Assembly: GCA_036873755.1 (NCBI GenBank)
Contig: JAVTVY010033720.1
Location: 1-64,000, forward strand
Direction: 5' to 3'
Length of the DNA stretch: 64,000 nt
DNA from: Hanleya hanleyi
Lineage: Eukaryota > Mollusca > Polyplacophora > Lepidopleurida > Hanleyidae
The notes under the pieces were generated by a model, which did not search any database, was not told the origin of the DNA, and worked only from the letters and a program-made list of their open reading frames with translations. The position numbers and the translations under genes were made by a program. Shown piece by piece: positions 1 to 12,230 of this stretch; the stretch's first letter is position 1; every line of letters begins with the position of its first letter.

Positions 1-250
1 ATCAATGATGTGACAGGCGTGGTTGTCAGCTGTTCTCATGGTCAGTGATGCGACAAAAATGGTTGTCAGCCTTCTCATCATCAATGATGTGACAAGCATG
101 TTTGTCAGCTGTTCTCATGATCGGTGATGCTACAAAAATGGTTGTCATTTTTCTCGTGATCAGTGACGTGACAAGCATGCTTGACAGCTCTTCTCATGAA
201 AAATGATGTGACAAGCGTGGTTTCAGCTGTTCTCATATCCAATGACGCGG
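1..250. repeat. Minisatellite, ~40-bp units in ~79-bp dimers
   Basis: About six diverged units of 39-40 bp run from the window edge, each with the pattern TGATGTGACA, then GGTTGTCAGC, then TTCTCATG. Odd units (GTGACAAGCATG-like) and even units (GCGACAAAAATGG-like) alternate, so the true period is a dimer of about 79 bp. The array probably continues beyond the left edge. Short open frames here follow the repeat and are not genes. Confidence 0.8.
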
Positions 251-520
251 GAAGTAAATCGACGTTTTCAGTGGCAATCTCGAACAACTCACAATTCGAT
301 CACTGAGCAATTGCCAATTTTGTTGTAACGGAAGCAAATTAACTTCATTTCCTTCTGGTTGTGCCTATCAAACAATCCTTCTACTAACGCCAATCATTAT
401 TCTACAACCCTCTACATTTCGATTATTTAACATATTCTGAAATATCTTCGCTGAGTAAATTAATGCTGTCCTATAGTACTTTCATTATTTCATGATGTTC
501 GATCATAAATTATTTTAATT
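251..520. other. Unassigned spacer
   Basis: AT-rich sequence between the minisatellite and a MITE. No open frame of note, no repeat recognised. Confidence 0.5.
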
Positions 521-1077
521 CTATCTGGCCTGGGCTTTTTGGGACCTGTTGTGGCCTTGGGGGGGCAAATTATTTTTCTTACCCCTTGAGCTAGGGGGCT
601 GAAACTTACCACACCGTACCCTTGGGTGAAGCTCTACCAGAAAAAAATCCAAGATGGCCGCTTTGATGACGTCACAGTGACGTAATTCTCCAAAATAGCA
701 TTTTTGTCGATTTTTCGGTCAGATTTTTCGAATTTTTTATTTATGCAATTTCTCCGCAAAAACTGCATGATAAATTAGTAAATATTAATGTGATGCGAAA
801 TCAAATAGTTTTTGCCCACTTTTCATCGCGAGAAAGCAGAAATTTTGAAGAAATATGACAAAAACATCACTTTTCTGGTACCCCACGTGGCCGCCATCTT
901 GAATTTTCCCATGATCCTCTGCTCTGGGGTTTATGCAAATAGGCTCGAAATGACTCCAATACGATGAACTAAGTCACAGAGCTTCAGCTCTCTTTTTTGT
1001 CGTTCCGGAGATAGCGCAAAAAGTTTGGTAGGGGAGGCCATTTCGACCCCCCCCCCCCGCAGGCCAGGTAGGGTTAA
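521..1077 (+). mobile_element. PiggyBac-like MITE, copy 1
   Basis: A second copy lies in reverse orientation at 58699-59278, and the two match along their length. The ends are inverted: CTATCTGGCCTGG at the left and CAGGCCAGGTAG with GGTTAA at the right. In the other copy the left end reads TTAACCCTACCTGGCC. A TTAA target next to CCCT-type termini is typical of piggyBac elements. No transposase is encoded, so it is non-autonomous. The interior carries TGACGTCACAGTGACGTAA, and at the right end a run of C (about 1050-1060). The left TTAA is degraded. Confidence 0.65.
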
Positions 1078-2342
1078 TTGTTGCATACAGCAACTGATTA
1101 GTCTGCAACTTCTGACGCATTCTGTTGACTATAGCATAATTTATTTGGGCAAAACTGACGTAGTCATGCCAAATCTTCGCATTTGCAAATGTCCGTTCAT
1201 ATATTCCCAGATCTGTCGAGATTTGATTTGATTGGGTTTGCGCAGATGAATCTTCGCTGAAACGCCTTCTAAAACAGTCACAAAACACATGTTAGGAGCA
1301 CACTCAACATATACAAACCCTGAGAAGATGAGCCCGCTTAATATTTGTATACCGGGATATGAGCTATTATTTTTGTGTTCAAGCGGTTTCTTACAGTAAT
1401 CTTCTGTTTTTATTGTAAAAATATTCCCTCTTAAAATGTATGTATTGGCAGCATGCACTTAGTTGATTTATTTACCGATCTTTGTCGAATTACGGATAAT
1501 CGTGACGGAGTGGGATCGCTTGCTATTAATTTCTGGCCCATCGATTAAACAGATATTAATATCACTCTCCAAGACGAAGTATATATGTATCAGAATGAAT
1601 TATATTAATATCAATTGAGAAATATTCCAAGTATCTCTTTTTGTATCTTTTAGGAACATCAATTAACGATAACAATTATCAATCGACAAATATGAGGGGA
1701 ACTAAAAGCAACCTGAGAACCGAAGTAAACACTACTTTTGTCCTTCAATTCGCTAAAGAATAATTATATTTTTAAGGAAATTAACTGACTTTAGTCTAGG
1801 TCTTAATTCTATTTCGTCTCGCTGGTTGCATTTAACATTTGCACACAAAAAATATTTGTTTAATTTAAGCATCTGTCAGATATTAAAATTAAAGGGAATA
1901 TATAATTACAGAGGAATATAACAAGAAAGTGGGTATTTCAGTTGGTATACTTTCTTATCTTTTCGCCACAGACCTTGAACAAAATCAAAGTTAAATAATT
2001 GCGAAATGATTATTGTATGCAAATGAGGTTGATGACGTCACAGGTTGGACTCTAGATGATTAGGTATCTTTATCTTGTAGCATCTTCCCTCATAGCTTGG
2101 TTAAAATTCACGACACTGCCAATCTTAACAAATTAATATCCTATCAATGCTCCCCAATCGTATATGTCGCCATGTAGGATCTTACTGATTTCAATTGGTG
2201 TTCAGAGCCCAGCTCATGAATATTTAATAGTCTTATGACATCACAGTCGCATTAAAACTACTTAACTTGCAGACGTGGAGGGGGGATACACTCTCAAAAC
2301 GCAAATGTTAGATTTAACATCTAGAGTGTTGGAGAATAGAAG
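1078..2342. other. Unassigned AT-rich intergenic stretch
   Basis: No coding region recognised. The only open frames are about 105 codons, lack protein-like composition and overlap one another. One perfect CRE octamer TGACGTCA lies near 2034. Nothing else stands out. Confidence 0.5.
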
Positions 2343-2444
2343 GCATTTAGAAAGTGTTGTTTCACCACTTTCAAGTGTTAAATGCAACACTTAAGCTGTT
2401 GCATCCAACACTTAAAAAGCGGTGAAACAACACTTTCTAAATGC
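2343..2444. repeat. 102-bp imperfect palindrome
   Basis: Left arm GCATTTAGAAAGTGTTGTTT is mirrored by right arm AAACAACACTTTCTAAATGC, and the arms run almost to the centre (about 2393) through further CAACACTTAA pairings. The inner part is built from the short motif AAGTGTT and its complement. It could form a hairpin of nearly 50 bp per arm. It looks like a small foldback element. Confidence 0.85.
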
Positions 2445-2976
2445 TTTCCCTCCTCCAATACGCGGATTCACAAATTATTTATAATTGAAAATAACTACTA
2501 CGAAGTCTGATTTAGGTGAAATTAATTCAACAATTCTTTTCCAGGGAAAACGTTACCTTTTAAACGGAAAACCTGTTTCTGCTTTTTTGAATTCAAAAGT
2601 CGGATGAAGTACTAATTTAAATAATGTTACCAAATTGAGTAAAAAAATGCGTATACTTTGAATGTTTATTTTTCACGGTCTGTTTTTTAAATTCTAACGT
2701 TTTCCATGATCTAAATATGCAACGGCTATGTACGATTCTGGTTAATTTTTTTGCATAAAGTTTAAATATGTCTAAAGTTGCACAGTTGCCTTATTTATAT
2801 GACGAAATCCTTCGTTTGAGAGCGAAAACGTTGTCCACAACACTTCATCTGTTCATAAACAACACAGGGAGATAACTCATATAATCAGTTAAAGTTCTTT
2901 GTTACTGTTTTTATGCTCTTCAAATCCATTACAGATCATACTATCAAGAAATAGGGGATATTCTGTCCAAAAAAAA

Positions 2977-3099
2977 TTGAGTGAAATGCCACTCAAACCA
3001 GAGTGGAAATTTAATCCACTCAAGTTGAGTGAATTTCACTCACTCCATGCAATTGAGTGACTTCCACGCAAGTTGAGTGAAAATAAACTACCCTCAACT
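2977..3099. repeat. TTGAGTG short-motif cluster
   Basis: TTGAGTGAA and its complement TTCACTCAA recur about ten times in both orientations within about 120 bp, giving several overlapping small hairpins. No gene content. Confidence 0.7.
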
Positions 3100-4854
3100 A
3101 TTTACCATAGAATACTCATTATGATTATCTTTATTATTACACTAATTTAGTTTATTGTTTATCCATTGATTAAATTGGAGCTGATACCGTTGCTATTGGT
3201 AGATTGATGTTAGTCCTGCAATAAAGATTCAATAGTGGATTAAATTCAATTTTTGAAACGAAATTTTGTATTTATGTTTTCTAGGGTCTAAAAACGAACC
3301 TATTTGCGTGACCGTTTTCATTTGTTTTCACAGCTATCCAACTTGCAACTTTGCTTATATATATTAGCTAAAAATGAATCTTGAAAAAAATTTATGTCAT
3401 CATTTTTTAACCTTTTATAACTGATTCCAATTATTTAGGATAATACAGAGGGTGGAAATAAAATTAATGTAGTTAAAAGCCAGAAAGGAAAGAAAAAAAG
3501 ACACGACCACAGTCCAATCAGATCGTGGATTGAAGAACTTTCACCATATCTGTAACCATATTTCCTCTTGAAGTTTTAGGTAAACACGCAAAGTCCACTC
3601 CGGTAACGTGTAGTCCTACAACTCCATAGTTGCATCACGTATTGTGTACGGCCTTGTTTGACTTCTGGCTTTCGCCTGATGTCTGAAGGAACCGTGTTCA
3701 GCATCTAGTGCCATAGCGAACTGTATTAGTACACAAGGCGCTAGAATCACTATTATTCCACAACAAGTAAAACAAAACATCAAGATGGGAGGGACTTTTT
3801 TGTTCTGCTTCCCTCTCGAGTCCGGCCTTTATGCCCCGAAGAAGACGTCTTCTTCGCAATTGATCCACACACGAGCCCTCAATTCAGACGCGACCATCAA
3901 TTCATGGATTTTTGAAATTACAACTTCTTTTTACATAATCCTCGGTAAACAGGCAGAGTGAATTTCTGAAAGAAGCCCGGGATGGTTCCACAATGCGGTA
4001 TTCAAGTTTGAGCAGTCTTCGATCCGTGCCGTCCCTCTTATCAGCCCCATTATATAACCCCCATCATCCACTCTTCAGCCTAATCTCTCCACTATAGCTT
4101 CATATTCACATACTTGAGCAGGCCCGCGATGATACTGTTGACGTTCTACGCATGAAGTGGTTACGTCATTGTTCCGTGTTTGTCGACTTTCTGTACTAAT
4201 AAATTTATAGGCACAAGAAAACTGCTTCGCATATAGACTAACATTATCATATTGCATTCCGCGGTCAATATAAAAAAATCCTGCGTCACAGTGGGGATCG
4301 GCCCGTTATCAAGAACTTTGCAGCTATTTAAACAATTTCCCATTTTCGCAAGAGTTTTTCAATCAGACGTACTTTTAACGAAACGCACTGCGCAAACCAT
4401 TCTTTAGTTCATTAAGTACCATGGTTTATAAATAGGGTGACCACCGGTTCCTGTTGACTTACCCATTATGTTTGCAGCAACTATGAATGATAGTAGTTTT
4501 CATTGCCCGTCTTATTCATAATCTAGCTTCCTATCTCCTTTCCACTATCTGAGTATGCTATTATTGATTGGTCTGAAGATCTGAATTACAACACATATAA
4601 GGGAAGTGGGAAGAGGTGCCGACATACTGACAGAGCCACATGACGTCATAGTTTAGTCTTCTGGTTAACCTATTCTAAAGCACATACCAAGAATCTAATT
4701 ATTCATCATATGTGTTGTATCTCAGGTACGCTTTTATTGTACCTGTTCATAGCCTAAATTTTTCTCCGCTTGCATTATTACCAGTCCTATATTCGAGGCG
4801 TTAAAGTTCGACACAATTTTGAAGGTTTCTTTCGGTCGTTTGATAGAACATTTG
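3100..4854. other. Unassigned intergenic stretch
   Basis: No protein domain recognised; open frames are below about 75 codons and overlap on both strands. TGACGTCA occurs near 4644. No tandem repeat seen until the 63-bp minisatellite begins. Confidence 0.5.
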
Positions 4855-6290
4855 TACGATTGTCCAGCATCGTAGACCAACTCCAATGGCAGATTGAGAA
4901 TCTGGTGGTTTCTGGAGAGAGAATTTGTAGGACTGTCCAGTGGAATCTAGGAGTCTATTCGGAAAGAATAAGCAAAATTGGTAACAATGTCCAATGAACG
5001 TGTGGTGGAATTTGGTTGTCTATTCAGGAACGCTAAAAAAATTATAGGATTGTCCAAAGAAGGTATGATGTAATATGAGAATCTAATGAGGAAGACCCAA
5101 CAAAATTGGTAGGATTGTATAACGAAATTATGCTGGAATATGAGACTGTTCAAGAAGGAGCAACACGATTGGTAGGATTGTCCAAAGAAGGTATGCTGGA
5201 ATATGGGGCTGTACAAGAAGAAGCAACAAAATTGGTAGGATTGTACAGCGTATAGGTATTCTGGAATAAGGAGCAACAAATGTTGTATGGTACAACGATG
5301 GTATGCCGTAATCTGGTGGTGTTTTCAAGAAAATAAAAAATGGATAGACAGGATCGCCGAGCGATGTTGTTGCTTTGAAGAGGAATTGACAATATGGATA
5401 AGGCAGTTGACGAAGGTATGGTGGAATCATTAACACCAACATAGCAAAACACTGTCACTCGAAGGTAGGATCATCCAATGGAATCTAGGGGATAAATAAC
5501 ACGTGTGGTGGAATCTGGAGGTCTACTGGGAAGGCTAAACAAATTATAGGGTTGTCCAGGGAAGGTATGATGAAATCTGGATATCTATTGAAAAAGACTC
5601 TACAAAATTGTTAGGATTGTCCAACGTAGGTATGCCAGGATATGGGGCTTTTCAAGAAGGAGCAACAAAATTGGTAGAATAGGGGACTATTCGGGAAGGA
5701 TAAACAAAATTCTTATGATTGTCCAATGAACGTGTGGTGGAATCTGGAGGTCTGTTATAAATTTTATAGGATTGTCCAAAGAAGGGATCATGAAATCTGG
5801 GAATCTAATGCGGAAGACTCAACAAAATTGGTAGGATTGTCCAACGAAGATATACTGGAATATGAGTCTGTTCAAGAACGAGCACCAAACTTGGTAGGAT
5901 TGTCCCACGGAGGCATGATGGAATATGGGGCTGTTCAAGAAGTAGCAACAAAGTTGATAGGATTGTCCAACGAAGGTATCGTGGAATCTGAGATCTATTC
6001 AAGAAGGTCCAACAAAAGTGGTGGTATTGTCAAAGGAGGGTATATGTTGAGAGAGTGGGCTGTTCAAGAAGGAGCAACAAAATTGTCAGGATTCTCGCAC
6101 AAATTTATTGTAGAATCCTGTGGTCTGTTCACGAAGTACTAACACAGTATAGGATTGTCATAAGAAGGTATGACAGACACTCGTCTTCCGACAAGTTTAG
6201 AAAATTTGTAGGTTTGTTCGAAGCAGTTACTTTGTTTGCTAAACCAGGAACAACAAGAAGCTAGGTAGGCTTGTCCATCGAAGATAACGC
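4855..6290. repeat. Degenerate 63-bp minisatellite
   Basis: More than 20 diverged units built on GGTAGGATTGTCCAACGAAG, then GTATG(C/A)TGGAATATGGG, then GCTGTTCAAGAAGGAGCAAC. The best units measure 63 bp (21 codons), so short frames with a 21-residue periodicity open up, for example around 5800-6000 (LVGLSNE, then EYESVQE). Units vary in length and carry indels, so the frame is repeatedly lost. The simplest reading is an old minisatellite. A relic of a coding repeat cannot be excluded. A short outlying piece (ATGGTATGGCGTAATCTGG) occurs near 6350. Confidence 0.75.
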
Positions 6291-8335
6291 TACATCTTTC
6301 GGTTGATCAAGTACCGGTAAGAATAATAATATATGTTGGATGGTGCAACAATGGTATGGCGTAATCTGGTTATGGCGTAATCCGGTCGACGTCAGCAACT
6401 GCATATGGTCTGTATTTACCCGTTACGCGGGACATTTCTTCTCTAGTATTTTAAATACCACAGACCACAGTTTTTTACTTCATTGTACGAGCTACCAAGA
6501 TGACTGACAACCTGCATTCTCGGAATGTTAACTTCAGTCATGTTCAACAAAAATATGACAATAATTTCAATTTATGTGTATGTCCACCAGGAACAAGTCA
6601 CATGTTGCCTTAACGTTTCTGAAATGACCCAAACCTGTTAATCTCCCGTTTATATCCTTTTAATTACCGTTCTTAGCATTAGCTGAAAACTTTTTCTTGG
6701 CGAAGCTTAAGAACAAATGCACCGGGAACAGTTTCTAGTTCTTAAGCTTATCAAGACGAAGCCTACGATTGCACGAGATAACGGCGTATTCCCAATAATG
6801 ACAACATCGTGAGCCCGTGACGAGGTGTCGTATTGTTTATTGATTTGTTTACAGGGGAGTTGTAAAGGAGCAATTACCCTATATCAATAAAGAAAGTTTG
6901 CGGTTTGGATCCCATCGGTTTCTCCAAGGATTATGTCATACAGGTTAGAGATAAACGGGTTCAGCTGGTGGGAGAAATTGTGAAACTGATCTAGGATGAT
7001 ACAGGATTAATTCTCATCTGTAGGATTAATCCTAGTCATTTTATCAACAGCGATAATTGTGTTTTTCCGTCTTTGTTCTGATGAGCAAAGAACATAAAGT
7101 GTAGTGATGGGCCAGTACACAAAACTTACAAGAATCATCAATAATGTTTGTTTGCCACTGCAAGTCAAATGCCATATATATGAAGTACCTACCGGTACTT
7201 GTTTTTGTGGATATTTGCGATATTTGTTCGATAGAAGTGGATGAGTATTTTTGTTGAAAAATAATAACTCAGCCGGGCTAATTTGATGATCACCACCGTG
7301 AATGTAGTTGCTCATTGAAATATTTCACTTTTCACAAGTAGATACTCTGTCACTGCCGGCGAGTATTGGATTTTATCTTAGTTCAATTATTGCTGTGATC
7401 AAGTGCGAGTATTATATTATTACGACATAGCTTTCAACGTGTCTGAAAAACGTGAAATACCAATTGAAATTATATTCAAGTGTGCAGTTCACGCGTCAGT
7501 TTTTGACACGTAACATGACGACGGGCGTGCACGCTCTCCTGTTTTGAAGACGGTTTCCTTCATCTCGGGACATTCTCGGGCTGCAGACTGATGCGGATTG
7601 TCATTGGGCGAAATTCTACTTAACACTTAAGCGGCATACACTTTAATTTAGTCAATTCTTCTCATTGATGAGCGCTTAATTATATCCGCACAATAAGCCT
7701 ATCTGCCGGCATACACGGCAATATTTTCCATTTCAGCGGCGACAATCGGGGCTGATTCATGTTATTAGCGTCCCCGGAGAGCTTTTGACTCCGCTCGCTC
7801 GGATGAATCGCTAATATTTATCGAGTGCTTGCAAAACGCAAAAGGAGGAGAGTGGTGCATTGCAAATACGGCGGAAATCCATATCGACTGCGCCTTAGAG
7901 GAGACTATCAAAATTGTGGAATGTAGGGCCGAGACGGAATCGATGACCGGCAAAAACAAGTCAGCTGATGAGACTATTCCGCCAGAGGGCCAATCTTCTC
8001 CGGCTCACCAACCAATCAATTCTCCTGTCACCTTTCTGGGATATATCCTCATACACGGATTGTAGGAAGGGACAAAGATTATGTTTGTTTATAGACCTTA
8101 TAGATGTTTCTATTCTATAGATCTGTTATATGTTACTGTACTGCTATTATTCATTGCGCTGAATTATATTGGAAGTCCCTTCTCTACAGGAAAATATGTT
8201 TCAATAAGATAATGATATATGAATTAAAATATGTCAACTGCCCAACATATCCTTATGGGGAATCAACGTTGAAAACCCGAATGTACGAACTGACGTAAAA
8301 CGACAGTCATTTGGGTTTATGCAAATTATCAACCC
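6291..8335. other. Unassigned intergenic stretch with one weak open frame
   Basis: Mostly unique-looking. A plus-strand frame at 7829-8065 is acidic and hydrophilic, but it opens with TTG rather than ATG, has no recognised domain and no clear splice sites. I do not call it a gene. No tandem repeats seen. Confidence 0.45.
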
Positions 8336-8752
8336 ACCAGTGTGAATTATTTAGCGGTGTAGCGACACAATTGTCGTATAGAAGTTATCAGGTCGCCAGC
8401 TAATGTCGTAATTGCGTCATTAGAGGGCGACTCTGCATGCAGAGTCAACTGCTGTTGTCGCAAATGCGACATTAGCTGGCGACTCTGCAATCAGAGTCGA
8501 CCACTAATGACGCAATTACAGCAATTGTGTCATTAGTGGTTGCTATTGCAAGTATATCAAAGATTTAGTCATACATCATGTGTGATGTATTTTCGCCTCA
8601 AATAATTCCTGGTTTCCAGTTGTGACAATAAGCGTCAACATGCTCGCTATACCGCACTTTTGAGTGACAGAGTCGCATGCTATTGTCACAAAGCAGTTGT
8701 GACATTAGCTGGCGACCTGACAACTGCTAATGACACAATTGCCGTATCACTG
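8336..8752. mobile_element. Foldback repeat, GACACAATTG family, copy 1
   Basis: Rich in short inverted modules: GACACAATTGTCG, AATTGCGTCATTAG, GACATTAGCTGGCGACTCTG and their complements. Matches 12925-13262 along its length, including the central TATATCAAAGATTTAG and GACAATAAGCGTCAACATG, and a fragment at 32485-32590. No coding capacity, so a non-autonomous dispersed foldback element. Confidence 0.7.
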
Positions 8753-8885
8753 TCAGAAGGATTGGGTCAAATTGACCAGGTATTTTTGGGTATAGACGTA
8801 ACGGACCCAAAGAGTTTGGGTCAAATTCCGTTTTGACCAAACATTTTGGGTCGTTTTGACCCAACTATTTTGGGTACGTCATGTA
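8753..8885. repeat. TTTTGGGT / TTGACCCAAA motif cluster
   Basis: About nine occurrences of TTTGGGT(C) or its complement in about 130 bp, spaced irregularly in both orientations, for example TTTTGACCCAACTATTTTGG. It follows directly after the foldback repeat. Confidence 0.65.
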
Positions 8886-9214
8886 TATACCCAAATGTCA
8901 GTCAGTTCTACACTGGCAAGTTTTCTTTGCCAAGTCTGGATTAGTGACGTGTCCGTGTAGATAAGCAACACGTTTTCCTCATCATGGGGCCAGCATTGCC
9001 ATGAACGACGGAAATTCTTCTGATGAGTAAATCGAGAAACTACATGTTTGCTTTCACTTTCAGGAAATACCGGAAGTTGATGAGTGGAATGGAAGATGCG
9101 CACGCATAAAACATGAGATTGATCTAATCAAAACCTCTCGGCTTTCCCCAAGTGATTGAGACCCATGTGTAATGTGAATTCGGGAAGAGATAGTCCTATG
9201 TGGGATGATTAAGA

Positions 9215-10495
9215 TATACCGGTAGTTGGTTACATTCAGGCATATAGGACAGAAATAGAAAAATTATATATCTGTAAAGGGGCATAACTTTGCAAAATAT
9301 GGGTCAAGGGATGCCACATTCGACAGGCGTCTGACTTACCACTCTGTAAAATAAGAATCGAGACAAATAAGCTGTACCGAACACGGATCTGCAGATATAA
9401 CTTGTACATTCAGCTACAGATAACAAAATCGGAGATTAGTACATCCGAAAGGGGCATAACTCCATAAGCAAAGGCGAGTAATCCTTTGTTGGCTAGTAGA
9501 ATACAACAATAAGTTTCCAAAATATAGTAGTTATACCGAACACAGTTCTGCAGATATAGTTGGTTACATTCAGGCATATAGGACAGAAATAGAAATTAAT
9601 ATATCAGTAAAGGGGCATAACTCTGTAAAGTATGGGCAGAGGGGCGCCACTTTCGATAGTCGTCTGACTTAGCACTACTGTAAAATAAGAACCGAGACGA
9701 ATAAGCTGTACCGAACACGGGTCTGCAGATATAACTTGTACATTCAACTATAGATAGCAAAATCGGAGATTATTACATCCGAAAGGGGCATAACTCCATA
9801 AGCCGAGGCGAGTAATCCTTTGTTGGCTTGTAGAATACAGGAATATAAAGAAGTTTCCAAAATATAGTAGCTATATTGAATACAGTTCTGCAGATATAGT
9901 TGGTTACATTCAGGGATATAGTAGGACAGAAATAGAAATTAATATATCTGTAAAGGGGCATAACTCTGTAAAGTATGGGCCGAGGGGCGCCACTTTCGAT
10001 TGGCGTCTGACTTAGCACTCTGTGATATAAGAACCAAGACGAATCAGCTGTACCGAACACGGATCTGCAGATATAACTTGTACATTCAGCTACAACTAAC
10101 AAAATCGAAGATTATTACATCCGAAAGGGGCATAACTCCATAAGCCGAGGCGAGTAATCCTTTGTTGGCTTGTAGAATACAACAATATAAACAAGTTTCC
10201 AAAATATAGTAGCTATACTGAACACAGTTCTGCAGATATAGTTGGTTACATTCAGGCATATAGGACAGAAATAGAAATTAAAAAATCTGTAAAGGGGCAG
10301 AACTCTGTAAAATATGGGCCGAGGGAAGCCATTTTCGATAGGCGTCTGACTTAGCACTATATAAATAAGTGTTGAAAATTTGGTGGTTGTGTCTCAAGCG
10401 GTTTTGCCTAAAATGCGGTAACGGACGGACGGACGTACGGACGGACGTACATGGCGACAACAATACCCCGAGGCCAAAATGGCCGAGGGGTAAAA
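9215..10495. repeat. ~335-340-bp tandem repeat with GGAC microsatellite end
   Basis: TTGGTTACATTCAGG recurs at about 9226, 9560, 9900 and 10242, giving three full units and a partial fourth. Each unit holds two half-modules that start with GAAAGGGGCATAACTC or TAAAGGGGCATAACTC. The array ends in (GGAC)n-type sequence at about 10423-10450, then CGAGGCCAAAATGGCCGAGG. Modules with AAGGGGCATAACTC and a GGAC tail are familiar from molluscan genomes. Overlapping short open frames are repeat-derived. Confidence 0.85.
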
Positions 10496-10619
10496 AGTGA
10501 CATTTTTTTCTCGTTCGCTATCTACACGGTGAAGTTTCCTTGTTCCCTTGTCAAGAAAAAGCTAGCACGACCAACTTTTGAACAAGTGAGAATTGACGAG
10601 GAAAAGTTGTCACATTTTT

Positions 10620-12230
10620 CTTTCTACACGAGCCCTTCTTCCTTGGCATAGAAAAATTGTCAATAGTACTGCAATATGGTGAAAAGATTCTGCCCTTTGA
10701 GGTAAAAGCATGAAACTTGGCACATTTATAGTACTCGATCGGCTGATTAAAATTTGCTATTGGCGCACTTGAAATTATTCCAAGATGGCCGCCAATTTCA
10801 AGATGGCCGCCATTGTAATGTAGATATCAGGAGTTGGTTTGAGACCCCAAATTTTTTCTTACACCAAAGGATAGGGAGTTGAAACTGTGACATATCTTGG
10901 ACTTAAGCGTTATAGAAAAATCTAATAAGTTCCAAGGTGGCTGCCTTAATGACGTCACAGTGACGTCATATTATAAAAATGCTCTCTTGGGGATCGATTT
11001 TTCAGTCAGATTTTTGAAATTTTCTATTTATGCTATTTTCTCCAGAAAAACTACATAATAAATTAGGAAATAATCATTTGATGTGAATTAAAATAATTGT
11101 GATGACTTTCATGCGGAAAAAGGCAAATATTTTAAGAGAAACGTCGAAAACACAAATTTTTAGTCATACCCTTATGACCTCCATTTTGAATCTACTCATG
11201 GTTGCTTGATTTGTTTGAATGGTCTTCTGTTTGGAGGGGTATGCAAATAGGCTCAAAATGACCCCAATATCATAGGCTGTAAAGTTTCAGTGGTCAATTT
11301 GTTTACCTCTCAGGCAATTATGGCCTAGATATATTGCCGTCGTCATGTACGTCCGTCATTTTATTAGCGCAATATCTGCAGAACCGGGTTAGGTATATAG
11401 AGTGACACAATTTTGAAAACTGATTCATCTAGTTATAGATCATATGCCTATTGAAATCAAATATTATTACATCGGAAAAGGGGCATAAGTCCGTGAAATT
11501 TGGGACGAAGCGACTCATTTTCGATATGCGCCTGACCTACACCTAGATGAATAAATGTTTTTCAAAATGTAGTCCGTGGACCTAACACGGTTCTGCATAT
11601 ATGGCGGCAACGGTCAGAATGAACTTGGCGACAATACTCCTTGACCAAGCAGAAGATCAGGAGTAAATTCAAAATGGAGGTCATAAGGGTGTGAATAAAA
11701 AGTTGTGTTTTCGTCGTTTTTCTTAAAATATTTGTCTTTTTACTCATGAAAGTGCACACAATTATTTTAATCCTCGTCAAATAATTATTTCCTAATTTAT
11801 TATGGAGAAAGTAACATAAATAAATAAAAAATCAAAAAAATCTGTAAAAAATCGATCCCAAAAAGCATTTTCAAAATATGACGTCACTGTGATGTCATTA
11901 AGGCAGCCATTTCGGAACTTTTTAGATTTTCCTATAGTGCTTGATCCAAGATATGTCATAGAGAGTTTCAACTCCCTAGCCGTTGGATTAATAAAAAAAA
12001 ATTTAGGGGTTCCAATGACCTCCTGATTTCTACATTACAATGGCAGCAATCTTGAATTTGGCGGCCATCTTGGCATAATTTCAAGTGGGCTCGTAGCAAA
12101 TTTTAATCAGCCGATCGAGTACTATAAATGTGCCAAGTTTCATGCTTTTACCTCAATGTGCAGAATTAACTCAATTTCATGCACCATATTGCAGTACTAC
12201 AAGGAAAACTTGTCCGTGTAGAACGGGCTT
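10620..12230. mobile_element. Large foldback element, ~550-bp arms
   Basis: The left arm (about 10655-11215) reappears as reverse complement at about 11665-12200. Outer ends GTACTGCAATATGGTG and CACCATATTGCAGTAC match, and the inner landmarks TGACGTCACAGTGACGTCAT and CCTTATGACCTCCATTTTGAA also pair. The arms are distantly similar to the 521-1077 MITE in their middle part. The loop (about 11230-11650) contains a degraded AAAGGGGCATAAGTCC module and ATGGTCTTC. No transposase frame is present. Confidence 0.8.

Noticed and set aside
2034..4651. Isolated TGACGTCA sites as regulatory elements
   Set aside because: Single octamers in otherwise unremarkable DNA with no gene nearby.
5726..6142. 138-codon protein with 21-residue repeats
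   Set aside because: Most units of the same minisatellite are frameshifted, and the start lies inside the array. It is kept only as a finding about periodicity.
7829..8065. Acidic 78-codon frame as an exon
   Set aside because: It begins with TTG and lacks clear splice sites. Composition alone is not enough.
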